Of a DNA stretch of 64,000 nucleotides, positions 36,885 through 47,362 are shown piece after piece (within the stretch, counting starts at the first letter, position 1; each line of letters opens with the position of its first letter). The notes under the pieces are model-generated. The model saw only the letters and a program-made list of their open reading frames with translations. It was not told the DNA's origin and made no database searches. The translations under genes and the position numbers were made by a program. The stretch comes from Syncephalastrum monosporum B8922 (taxonomy: Eukaryota; Mucoromycota; Mucoromycetes; Mucorales; Syncephalastraceae): contig JNEN01001234.1 of the NCBI GenBank assembly GCA_000697355.1, positions 248,001 through 312,000 on the forward strand, in the 5' to 3' direction.

Positions 36885-37159
36885 ATTTGAATTTGTGTCT
36901 TGCTTTCTTTCACTTTTTTTCTTTACTATTCCATACCAAGTGAATAAACACTCTGCTGTTGTCATGTTTTACAAACTTTAAACATTAAACCACACTGTTT
37001 GTCATCAACAATAATGAGAAAAAAATAGTTTAAGCGTAGTAGTTACAAGAGGAAAACAGATAGAGAGAGAAAATTATGGAACAAGAAAGGGTGGTGTATA
37101 AGAAATGTGAAGTAGGTGAGTTGCGTGCTATAGAAAATAGTTAATGTATGTACGGCCCT

Positions 37160-40100
37160 TTATCCGACATGGGGTGGTCCGTGCGGACTCCGCTGTATCA
37201 TAGGCGATCCTTGTTGCTGCTGTTGCTGCTGCAGTTGTTGTTGCCTGGAATTGTTTTGCTGCTGTTGCAACTGTTGCAGAAATTGTTGCTGCTGGAGCTG
37301 CTGCTGGAGCGTGAGCGCGTTACCACCCATCTGCTGCTGTTGTTGTAGCTGTTGTTGCAGCTGCAGGGCTTGTTGGAGTTGGGCTGCTTGTTGGAAGCGC
37401 TGCTGCAATTGCTGCTGCTGGTGTTGGTTGTGCTGTTGTTGAGCGGCCAACATAGCAGCTGATAGCCCCGCACTGCTCAGGTTACCCATTTGCTGCTGTT
37501 GTGGTGTCGCAATATTCGGCGGCTGACCGACGGCAGGACTGCCACCCATTCCGCCCATCTGTGGAGATGCTATCGAACCGCCTTGACCTTGAGCACCGCC
37601 GTTGCCAGCTGATATCGCGGCCGCCATCGCCGCTGCTTGCGTTTGTGCATGTGCCTGAACTTGAGCTTGACTCGCCGCGTTGCGCATCTGCATCTGTTGG
37701 GCGAGATATCGCTGCAACTGCAGCTGCTGATTGGGCGGGAGCTGATGGATAGGGTATCCCATCTGCACAAGTTGTGCAGCCACGGCCAGGGGATTCGCTT
37801 GCGCCTGCTGTTGAGTTAGCTGCGCAGGGAGCCCCTGCTGCGGTTGCTGCTGCGGTTGCTGCTGCTGCTGAGGCTGGGGTTGAGGCTGTTGAGGCATGGC
37901 AGGTGAAAGCATCTGTTGGTGAAGCTGCTGCTGTTGCTGCTGAGCTTGTGGTTGAGGTTGCTGAGGTTGCGGCTGCGTTTGTGGTTGCGGCTGGGGAGCA
38001 CCATCCGCGTTATTGACGATGGGAGAATGCGCTGCAATGAAAAAATAAGGTCGAGACTAACTTTAGTGGACTGCATTGACATATCTTTAATCGGCTGGTT
38101 TACCTTGCGGCTGAGTGCCAGGTATCATGTTTGCAAAGCGCTGTTGCATAGGGGTGGATGCTGGAGGACGGCCCTGGGCCTGCGCCTGCACAGCCGCCAT
38201 GAGAGCCATTTGTCGCTGTCGTAGCAGATGCAACTGAGCAGCTGGGTATCGATTCAGCGGTAAGCCGGCTGCACCCTGAGTGGCCGGTATGGGTGACGGT
38301 CTCGGGGCAGATGATGCCGGCATAGGTCGGTTGGCTGCAGCTGCAGCGGCCATGGCCGCAGCCGTCGCAGCAGCAGAGGGAGACGTTGCATTGGATACCG
38401 CAGCAGCAGCAGGTGGCCGTAACTGGGTGCCCATAGGTGATTGAGCCACGCCAGCTCCATTAGGAGGAGGTCGGACGCCATTCTATCACACCGCGTGTGT
38501 ACATGTTATTAAACCCTGACCTTAGACCCTCACCCGTTTAACCTTACAGTTGTTTGCGGCGGATTCAGACCATAACCGGTCAGCTGCCGCTGCTCCATGA
38601 GAGCCTGGGCAACCTGGCGATCCCGATGTGCCTTGTGGAGACTAAGCTCCATGGCAGACGGCAAGCGCTGGCCGCTCGCGCTCATGCCGTGCGTTTCGAT
38701 AGCACTACGAGGAGCCGATGCAGTGGCTAAAAAAGGATAGAATAGGACAAATAAATCAGTAAAAAGCTCAGGGAGCATTGGTGTATGCCTTCGCTAGGCA
38801 TGGGCATTTACATGATGGTTTTTGAGAATCTTCGCGCTTCTTTTGTGTCTTCTTGATGGCCTCAAAGATATTGTACTGCCGCTGTCTCTTCTTGGCCGAA
38901 TCAAACTTGACAAGCGACAACCGTTTGGCGGCCTCCTTTTTGAGTTTGGCGGCGTACACTTTTTTTTTTCAAAGAAAATTAGAATGTTAGCCAGTTCCAA
39001 TTTAGAAAGTACCCTGTTCACTTACTTGGACTAACTTGGCCTGAAAGTGAGGTCAAATTGTTTTGTTTCCATCGCTCGTGACATTGCCACGGCGTCCGCT
39101 TTTCTCCTGATATCGGCACACGCACAGCGTTTAAAGCATCAGCGATAAGATTCCAGTTGAAGGAGTATTGTAATATCATGGTGATCAAGCATAGATCGTC
39201 GTCTTCGGTCCAGTGTCCAATCGAACGCGATGCGGCCGGTGGGCGCGGTGTCGGTGGCAGGTTGGCAGGTGTGTCGCGCATTTTTTTGGGTGCAAACAAA
39301 GCTAAGGCAAAAATGAGATCAAGGTCTATGAACTCCAAATGTACTTACGAGATATTAAGGGCGTAGTGTCGTAACGGTCATGGCGCGGCAAGACTCGCAC
39401 TTCCTCTTCCTCTTCCTCATCGACCTGGGTCGGCAGCTGGTTACCATCGATATCACGTTTGCGGGTGAGCCGCTGGCGTTTTTTGATGATATATTTGGTT
39501 GTGGCGAGTTTGGTGATGGCAACAATGCGGCCGTATTCAGCTTCGTCAAAGTAAGGATCGTCGTAATCCGGATTCGGAGGCTCGTATTGCAGTAGGTCGG
39601 GAAAGACGGCATTAATATCAAAGCTGCCAAATTCTTCAACAGGAAGCGATACGATGGGTATGTTGCCGTCCAAATCACGGACAATGGCGCGGTAATTCTG
39701 GACCACTTCTTGGGACAAAGTTGGTGCTGTGCTTGACTCTGCCGCTGCGTCCGCTTGGATAGCTTGACCATCCATGATTGCATTTCCAGGTTCAGCTGTC
39801 TCTTCAGCCTTCACCTCAGTAGCGGGCTGTGTATCCACCTGCTCAGTTTCTTTGGTCACGGCAGGTTCCATCGAATCTTGTTGTGCATTTTCGCTGGTCT
39901 CTTCAGCGACCGTGTCCTTGCTCTCCTGTGGTTTTTCTTCGTCCATTTTATCCGTAGACTGATTTCCATCTACTTCCATAGCTTCTGTAACGTCAGTCTC
40001 GGCAGGTTGGGAGGTTGCGGTCTCAGTTGATGGTGCGCCCTCAGTTGTTGTCGTTGGTTGTTCGTCTGCCTTTTGATCTTCTTCCCTTCTTTCGGAGAGA

Positions 40101-41551
40101 GGGACAGGATGCCGCGACTTGATACACACAAGCGACTTGTCAGGTGCTTCATGATATTCCATTACAGCGCGCGAGATGAGGAAGGCGGTCGCAATTTTCC
40201 ATTTTCGTTCTTCTTTGTAATCGGTACGCATCCATTTCTTTTCCAATTGAAAGATAATTAAGATTTGAATCAGGTCTTTTCCGTGCGCAAAGAAGTGAGA
40301 GGCTTACCATTTCATCCAAGAGATGATCCCAATGCGATTTTGTTCTCGGTACTGACTTTTGACGCTTAAGTTGTTTCAGCCCCCATTTGTTTTTCTTTTT
40401 GAGATTTTCAATCTTTTGGATTGTCTTGACTGATTTGAGTTCTTCTCGTGCAAGCTACAAATCAAATAGTAAAAAAAAGGCACACGGGATGTCAGCGCGC
40501 GAATAAAGATAACATATGAAATGTTTGCATTACCGTCCAGTCTCGGGTACTGACAGTTTTTCGTGCTGTCTGAAGCGCTTTTGAGAGCGGTTGTGCCGTT
40601 GCCCGGAGCTGCCAAGCAAAGAGATCCAGGCCTTCGGACCTGTCGCTGTTGTAGTCAGGGAAGATCTGGCCGTTGTAGGTTTGAGGTGGATAGTATTTGG
40701 CATCAGGCCTGCGTATGTTGGGGATCGTCGTTCGTAACTGGACCTTTGGTGCAGCAGATGTGGTCGATGGTGTGGATGGCTTTTGAACATTCGTCTGTTC
40801 TGCCTCTGCAAGCGGTTGGCGAGTACCATTGACGGTCTGGTTGAAATCATGCGTCCATAAGTTCCTCTGTGCACAAACAATACATGACCTTGAAATGACA
40901 TTACCTCGTTCGACGTGATCCCTTGATTCTCTTCTTCTTTCACAGGCATCTCAGGAGGTACAGGTGGTTCTCCTGCATTTGTGGTAGGTTCGGTTGTGGA
41001 AGTATTGACAGGGATCGGCATACTTTCATTCATGGGCTCTGACTTGATGTGGGGGTAGCTAGGACACGGAGACGGAAAACATGAGTATACAAGTACCACC
41101 GCCTTGATAACAAAATTCACCTCATTTTCCGTTTGCTTAGAAACGCGTTCCATTTATCCATATCCATGTTGGCAATATCCTCGGACTCCAGGAACTCGTT
41201 CAAATGATCAGCATCCGTGTCGTCTTGACCAGTCATGACGAATAGTTCTTTGAGCAACTCTTCACGATGGGACTCAATCAGTCTAGGATGAGGTGAGTCG
41301 AGTGCAACCTTCCCCAAGTAAGTAAGTAAAGGAGGAGAACTTACTTTAGCTTGTTTGTCCTCTCTTCTTCGGCACGTTGACGCAGATTTTGTAAAGTCTG
41401 GATAGATAGAGCAATAGATGAGTCGAGCTGAATGGACACTCCTACTAGGTGATTGTCTTACCGATGGAAGTGAAAGACTACTGTTTCCGTTAGTAGCCGC
41501 CGCTTCTTGTCCAGCAGCTGCGATAAGTTCTACTGGCTCATTTGCAGCCAT
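37160..41551 (-). CDS. EAF1: NuA4 histone acetyltransferase scaffold Eaf1/Vid21 (HSA-SANT protein)
   Basis: About 13 exons. Starts MAANEPVELIAAAGQEAAAT (41551). Next comes a helical N-terminus (ESHREELLKELFVMTGQDD), an HSA domain (TRDWT at about 40540, EELKSVKTIQKIENLKKKNK and KWMRTDYKEERKWKIATAFL), a long acidic Glu/Thr-rich region, a SANT/Myb domain (GHWTEDDDLCLITMILQYSF, TPWQCHERWKQ), a basic helix (AAKLKKEAAKRLSLVKFDSA), and Ala- and Gln-rich C-terminal tails (37160-38100, almost pure Gln tracts). HSA domains bind actin-related proteins. The order HSA-SANT without a helicase defines Eaf1 rather than Swr1/Ino80. Individual exon ends were not all resolved. Confidence 0.9.
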
Positions 41552-42863
41552 AATCCTGTTGATAAGAACAAAAGGGCTGCACCGAGTACAGGATTCGCGT
41601 CTTGATATTTAATACGGGGAAGCGGTGGTGCGTCACGTCCCGTCAATAGCACGTCAGAAAGGCTCTGCGCACGCGGAAGGAGGAGAATAGAAGGAAGACA
41701 GACAGGTAGAGAGATAAAGAGGAGAGATAGAAACGCAGCAGAGCAGCGCGGAGACGTGGGGAAAATGGATATAAGGTAAAGCTTTAACGATGGAGTCTAC
41801 CAGTAGAAGCGCAGTAAAGGTAATGAATAATCCCCGTTGCCAATTTCAATGATTGTTGTTCTTTCAGACTTACCGAGTCAGAGACACTGGGTGACGCTCT
41901 TGTTGGTAGCAGCGGTAAGAGCCTGTAGCGCAAAGAGTGTGGGGATTCTATACCGTTTTTTAATGTCAGATGATGAGTGGGACTGAACTAGCGATCTGAA
42001 GTCGGCAATCAAGAGCAGACTCAAGCCGAAAATAAGACGCTCGACAAGGCAGCTTCTTTCCAAGGGTCTTGAGAGCGTTTTGAGGTAGAATCACTCACCT
42101 TGCTGACGATCGATGCTTCCTGAATCGGTGCTTCAAGTTGTTGGGCTTATTCAACCTCACAACGGCAGTTCCACCAGGCGACCCGCGTGACTTGCTGTGT
42201 GAATTGCCCAAATTATTGCTTTCATTTGCTTTGCTCTGCTGTCTCTCTTCATTTTCTATAAAGTGCTTTTTATTCGTTTCATCTGATCCTATGTCTGTTA
42301 AAAAATAGCATATACTCGCTATGTATTGCATGCCGATAAATTTGTGGAAACTCTATTCTGAAAGCACAGCTCCAGTCTTGTGTGTCCATGTGCATGATGA
42401 AGTCTCTGCCACTGAAGCATTACACTACGGCTGGAGCTTCTAATACGACATAGAAGATAATATATACCTCTAATCACGCAAGTTCTATAGCATATGCTCC
42501 TTGGATGTATAAATGTAGCCGGAATAATCTCCTCCTTGGCTAGTTTGACACATGTGAAGATACGCACTGTCCATGTTAGCCGCATGATAATTTTTTTTTT
42601 TTTTTTGCTGGTTCGACCTGCATGGCTTCCATCAGCTGATATGCTCTAATCAAATACTCAGGAGCTTAGGTATGAGAGAGGATATAGAAAAGTTATTTAT
42701 CATATACTTTAGTTTCGTGTACGATAGGCAATACCTATCCAGATGAATATCAGGCTATGGTTGGTTTGGCACGGATATCCCCGCTGCATCCATTGGGAAT
42801 TTATTATTAAAGCCGAAACGAGTGACTTGTCTAATACTGTAGAGTTTTTTGGCAGGAAGTGAC
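41552..42863. other. Region without a firm gene
   Basis: Between EAF1 and the small gene at 42864. Both strands contain short coding-like frames. Minus: TAVVRLNKPNNLKHRFRKHR (about 42110-42170) spliced to a hydrophobic frame RLIFGLSLLLIADF (41878-42050). Plus: GNQEQTQAENKTLDKAASFQ (about 41999-42060) and LPESVLQVVGLIQPHNGSST (about 42118-42175). These overlap, so not all can be real. I could not assemble a convincing gene. Confidence 0.35.
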
Positions 42864-43168
42864 ATGGACAAAGGATCTACCACAACAACGGCAACCCAAG
42901 CGTCGCAGCCTTTCCCTTTCAACAAGCATAGCGACGGTCCGTCTGATGCGAGGCAACGCCCTCATCGCTGTAATGCTCACCTCGAGGATTTCCTCGAAGG
43001 GCTTTCGACCTGGCCCATGGACGTCGCTGGTCCCTTTAAGGTGTTCCTTGATTGTCTGCGATCCAAGCCAGGTACTTTCCAAGACGTCTCTACAAGTTTA
43101 TCACATCACTCATATTTGCTGTAGGACAAGAACCCCCACGATACATTTACGACCCCACTGGCAAATAA
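42864..43168 (+). CDS. Small unknown protein (83 aa), intact member of an inverted pair
   Basis: Exons 42864-43071 and 43125-43168 join in phase (GTACTT...TAG). The N-terminus is Thr/Gln-rich (MDKGSTTTTATQASQPFPFN), followed by CNAHLEDFLEGLSTWPMD, FKVFLDCLRSKPG and a C-terminal QEPPRYIYDPTGK. The last exon and intron are almost identical to an inverted copy at 44128-44230. Across exon 1 the two copies differ at most positions yet keep the pattern K-x-[FY]-L-x-C-L-R-S, with a 3 bp in-frame indel, which argues for past coding constraint. An AG immediately upstream of the ATG could mean an earlier exon exists. The family is not recognised. Confidence 0.45.
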
Positions 43169-43192
43169 GTAGACATATACACACAAACATAT
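43040..43192 (+). repeat. Inverted repeat, left arm
   Basis: This segment matches the reverse complement of about 44107-44262. The longest uninterrupted identity is about 33 bp over the final coding exon (43127-43159); intron and 3' flank sequence (ATCACATCACTCAT; AAGTAGACA-ATACACAC) are also conserved. The arms are about 0.9 kb apart. Confidence 0.85.
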
Positions 43193-43536
43193 CTCATTTG
43201 CTTTTCCTGTATAAAGTTTCTTGCATACATCCCAAGTTGCATATTGACGCAATCGCTGCTGAACGTCTGCTCGGTTGGAAACATGTTTCCCGGTCGTTGC
43301 TGATTTCATTTTGAAGTTTTTTATTATAAAAGCTCATGTGCATGCTATAGTGCCCATCATGCGTGCTTCATTTTCTTTGACGAAATTTAATGACTATGAT
43401 TATGGAGTCATCTAATTGGCAAAGAGGAGAGAGGTAGTGAAGAGAGCTACTAATAATGTGAAACAGACTCACACCATTATATTTCCAGTTTCATGGCAAT
43501 ACGTCATTCTCAGTACTGGCAGGGAATAAGCACTAG

Positions 43537-43915
43537 AAGCAAAAAAAGCTTGAAGAGGAGGAGAAAGGGAGCAAATATGACAAGCTATATTGACTCATAT
43601 CGAGGCGGGGCAACAATATGATATGGGGCCTAGCTGTTGAACCGAAAGCGCAACATATGGGATCAAACAAAGTACTCGCAACTGCAGATTGCCCGCAAAT
43701 AAGCAAACGAAGTCCTTCAACCACTTACTCAAGAGCAACAACGTCTGGCGCAGCTCAGACGAGAGCATAACCTATTAAATCGACCGCAATCGGCTGAGCA
43801 TCCCTTTGATAAAGATCCAACAGTGGTAAGGAACGGTTTTGTAGTATTGCACATTCATGGAGTTTTCTAATTCGTCGACCCTGCTTTCTAGCTCGCGGCT
43901 CGCAACATGTTTTAA
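43537..43915 (+). pseudogene. Broken ORF inside the inverted pair
   Basis: One frame reads LLNRKRNIWDQTKYSQLQIA RK, then an in-frame TAA (43700-43702), then NEVLQPLTQEQQRLAQLRRE and HNLLNRPQSAEHPFDKDPTV. A GTAAGG...TAG intron joins in phase to LAARNMF and a stop at 43915. An upstream piece in a different frame (KQKKLEEEEKGSKYDKL, 43537-43587) has no GT donor to connect it. The composition is that of a helical, coiled-coil protein. The nonsense codon and missing donor suggest a decayed gene. The stop is one base from CAA (Gln), which would fit the local sequence. The family is not recognised. Confidence 0.4.
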
Positions 43916-44106
43916 TTAGCGGTCGGGAGTGTCCTGTCAAAGGCCATTCCACCCGCAACAGAGAGGCGCCGCCAGCTCCAACATCGCGCTCATAGTCGTA
44001 TCAGCGAGCAACGGTCCCGTTAGCAGGCCACTTCCCCACCTTTCGCCGATAAAAAATTCAATTTGTCTTACTCTAATCAGGCTAGGATGGTCGGTTACAG
44101 ATCGCA

Positions 44107-44262
44107 TTTCAGTTAGTGTGTATGTGTCTACTTGTTTCTAGTGGGGTCGTAAATGTATCGTGGGGGTTCTTGACCTGTACAACAAGGACAATGAGTGATG
44201 TGATAAAATTGTAAAAGGGTCTTGGAAAGTATCTGGCGATCGCAGACACTGCAGATATTCTT
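44107..44262 (-). repeat. Inverted repeat, right arm
   Basis: Reverse-complement partner of 43040-43192; see the left arm. The homology covers the second exon, the intron and the end of the first exon of the small gene pair. Confidence 0.85.
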
Positions 44263-44352
44263 TCACTGTTTCCAGAGTTTGATGGCTTCTATTCATGTAT
44301 TCTAAGAGGGCATCGTATGCGTACTGACTGGCTGAGGGAATCCAAAAGTAGA
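44128..44352 (-). pseudogene. Decayed inverted copy of the 83-aa gene
   Basis: On the minus strand, after an AG at 44353, the frame reads FWIPSASQYAYDALLEYMNR and TVKEYLQCLRSP, matching the C-terminal half of exon 1 of the gene at 42864. The intron donor, GT in the left copy (CCAG/GTACTT), is AT here (CCAGATACTT), so the normal splice to QEPPRYIYDPTRNK (44174-44128) should fail. No start codon or N-terminal exon was found. It lies directly downstream of the glycosyltransferase-like gene stop. Confidence 0.5.
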
Positions 44353-44365
44353 CTGGGAAAACAAA

Positions 44366-46278
44366 CTACACCACAAATTGATCCAATGCGAGACCGCATA
44401 CATTAAACGGCTCCTGTCCATCGTCTGCAAACGTCACACGCACTGCCTTAGCGGCTTGTATATCTATCCCGCAAGACAGCTCAAATTTGATGTGAGATGC
44501 ACCTTGAGGACTGGTCATATGAACTTTGCATGTTGTCTTTGTAAAAGTGTAAAATGTCAATATAAACACAAGTACGTCCAATGAGTTACTTACCCAATCA
44601 TCGCCATTCTCTGTCACTGACACCTGGAAGAGCCTTTCAGGTTGCGTTATGCCATTGCTAGTAATGATCTCAAAGGTTTTGGGTGTCCATGTGCCCAGTG
44701 TAATGAGACCAAAGTAGTCACCCTTGGTTGGGCCTAGACAACTTATTCAACAACACGCCTCACGGTCTCACAAAGATGCTTACTTTGGAAGGTATTCCAG
44801 CAGGTGTTTGGATCCTGGTCAACCGCTTTATGGTACGCGTTGTTCTCCCAGAATTCGTTAGAAGGTACGGTGGACATGTCGTTGTAAGTGCCTTCCAACT
44901 GGGGTATGTTGGTTATATTGGAGGTTGAAAATTCGAATTCTGTCGGATACGACATGATCTCCATGTTGGTCACGAACAGACACCGGTCATTCGCGCACAC
45001 AGACCTAATTTATCTATCAGCACATTGTTTTGTGTTTTAAGGGTGTCTTACTTTGCATTTCTCTCATACAGTCGCGGCGTTTCTTCGATGCGTTCAAAAT
45101 AGTCTTTAGGTGTCTCGGACAAGTCCAGCTCGAGGGCTTTTGTGAGTCTTCGGATGGCCTGTAGCTAGATAATGATGGTTTGAGTCGACCTAGCATGGAC
45201 AGATAATAGCCCGCTTACAATGTTGATGCGGAGGTTGCTAGGCCAAACGCCTGTGCCGGCAGGGATATCCGTTTCACCCGAGGCCAGAGCGATGGGATGC
45301 GCCAACAGCCAAGGGTACTGGTTGCTCCAGATCGAAAAGTAAAATTCGGCCAGGCGAATGCGGTCTTTTCCCAGGACGGACTTGCCGAGCTGTGTCATGA
45401 AATTCTGGGCCTTCCATCGTGCACTGAAGGCGCCGAATTGGAGATCAGCGTAGCCGGTGTGCAACGCAATATCTATACAAATATTCATGAGTACCACGCC
45501 ATGCCATCCGAAAGTCTATCTACCTTTGTTATTCAGACGCCATCGGAGCTGGTCAATGTAAGCAGCCGGAGGCGAAGAAGCGTGCAGAAGGCTAGGATAG
45601 CGGATGAAATTGGTGTACAGCGTGTCGAGGTGGTTGTTCTTCCACTGATCGTTTTGAAAATAGCAAAAGTCAAAGGAAGCCATGGCGCACGTCGTAAACC
45701 GAGCCAGGCTCGCGAGGCGTTCGTTACTCTCGTCGAAAATCTCAACGTTGATGAGTGAAGCCTTCTCGACGTCCAGCGCGAGATCCTGATACAAGGCAGT
45801 TGAGTCCGTGATTCGCTTCGTGGTAGCCATATCCTACCTCTATGCGTAAACGAGGAGCAGTCATGGGGTTATGCACGTAAATTTCGCGGATGAAAGGGTA
45901 GTTTAAGAGGTGGTGCACAGTATCAACAATATCGTGCTCGTTCTGGGAAATGCGGTATATGACGGCAGTAACAGGTTTCAAATCCGTATTGTTGTATAGG
46001 TTCTCAGTCGAGAAATCGGACACGCTGTAGACAGAGCCTTGTAAGGCTGTATCGGTCAAAGGCTTGGAAGGATATGAGTCAAAGTCGAGGCGGTAAGGCG
46101 TAGGTTGCTCTAGGACAGCCTCGATCGTTTCAGTGGTGCTCGAAGAAAAGAAGAGAAGGGCAGCAACAGCGCCTAAGCCAAGCGCGAGCCGCCTTTTATC
46201 TTTTGTTATAGACTGAAGCCATGAGGCGGGGCTGGAAGAGGACGATGACGAGCGATGAAGAGGTAGATGCTTGCTCAT
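44366..46278 (-). CDS. Type II membrane glycosyltransferase-like protein with a discoidin-like C-terminal domain
   Basis: Exons 46278-45838, 45785-45524, 45472-45219, 45164-45052, 45004-44784, 44733-44594 and 44536-44366 all join in phase and give 533 residues. A Ser-rich cytosolic tail is followed by one transmembrane segment (RLALGLGAVAALLFFSSS). The luminal part has a nucleotide-sugar-transferase-like start (VTAVIYRISQNEHDIVDTVH, FIREIYVHNP), then FSIWSNQYPWLLAHP. The last 120 residues (DQDPNTCWNTFQSPTKGDYF, PKTFEIITSNGITQPERLFQ, KAVRVTFADDG) resemble an F5/8 type C (discoidin) sugar-binding fold. I infer a Golgi enzyme; the acceptor and donor are unknown. An ATG further upstream (46443) is in frame but would put a long hydrophilic leader before the membrane segment. 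Confidence 0.7.
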
Positions 46279-46639
46279 GAGCTTATATGTAAAGTAATAT
46301 GGTTGTAGCCGGAAGAACAATGGCTCCCAGAAATCTTGTTTCTGGATCATTGAAGCCCCGCAGTTGTCATGGTGGACCCACCGTAATTGGACACACTCGC
46401 GCAGGTACCCACCCATGTCACTTTCTGTTTCTTTCCTGGTCATAGAATATAGCTACTTCTCATGTAGATAGAATAGTCGCTGCCTTATGATGAAGCAAAC
46501 CATAGCTCTGTGCTTCCATGAAAATAGAAAAGAAAATGGTGCACGTCTGTTATGAGGCGGGGCAAGGCTTGGGAGAGCCGGCATTTCTCAGGACCGCTAT
46601 TTGAAATTTTTGTTTTGCTTGCTTTTTTGACATTTCACC

Positions 46640-47341
46640 ATGAACAGCTTAACACGAGCAGCACGGCCAAGCTGCCAGTCGATCCAGCGGGCATTGGGCG
46701 CTCGCCAGCTGCACAAATCCGCCGCGGCTCTCTCGCACATTGGCCGGAAACCGATCGGCTACTCGAACGAAGTCACTCTTGACCATGATTTGACACCTAT
46801 TACGACGCCACGCCTCCCGTCCGAGTACAACAACACGACGTTGACCGTCAGTGGACCCCTCGGCAAGCAGACCCTGGTCATTAAGCCGTTTGTGAATCTG
46901 AAGGCGACGGCAGCGCAGCCGGACGACCCGACCTCCCAGAATCTGGTCGAAGTGTCTGTGGCCAACCCGGAGGAGAAGGCACAGCGGGCGATGTGGGGCA
47001 CGACGAGAGCGCTGATCAACAACGCTATCGTGGGTGTATCCGAGGGCTACCGTGTGGTGCTGCGTCTGAACGGTGTCGGTTACAGAGGCACGCTCGAGAA
47101 CAAGGACCGCACGCTCTCCTTGAAGCTGGGTTACTCCCACCCCATCATGATGGACCTCCCCGAAGGCGTGACGTGTGCCATCCCCCAGCCCAACCGCTTG
47201 GTCCTGTCCGGTACCGATCTCCAGACCGTCACCGAGTTTGCTGCCAAGATCCGCCGGTGGAGAAAGCCCGAGCCGTACAACCAGAAGGGTATCTTTATCG
47301 ACGACGAGACCATCAAGAAGAAGGAGGGCAAGAAGAAATAG
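46640..47341 (+). CDS. MRPL6: Mitochondrial large-subunit ribosomal protein uL6m
   Basis: Single exon, 233 residues. The N-terminus MNSLTRAARPSCQSIQRAL is a typical mitochondrial presequence. The uL6 domains follow: IGRKPIGYSNEV, NTTLTVSGPLGKQTL, RLNGVGYRGTLENKDRTLSL and LGYSHPIMMDLPEGV, with the conserved GTDLQTVTEFAAKIRRWRKP, YNQKGI end and a Lys-rich tail. Its stop is 21 bp from the stop of the convergent methyltransferase gene, so the 3' UTRs must overlap. Confidence 0.96.
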   Translation: MNSLTRAARPSCQSIQRALGARQLHKSAAALSHIGRKPIGYSNEVTLDHDLTPITTPRLPSEYNNTTLTVSGPLGKQTLVIKPFVNLKATAAQPDDPTSQNLVEVSVANPEEKAQRAMWGTTRALINNAIVGVSEGYRVVLRLNGVGYRGTLENKDRTLSLKLGYSHPIMMDLPEGVTCAIPQPNRLVLSGTDLQTVTEFAAKIRRWRKPEPYNQKGIFIDDETIKKKEGKKK

Positions 47342-47362
47342 ACAAAAAGTATTATCGCTTTA

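Noticed and set aside
37160..38020. CAG/CTG-rich tract as a possible tandem-repeat array or CRISPR-like array
   Set aside because: It encodes the glutamine-rich C-terminus of Eaf1; repeats are codon-level and have no unique spacers.
46649..47140. 163-codon minus-strand frame over MRPL6
   Set aside because: Antisense shadow of a conserved ribosomal protein gene.
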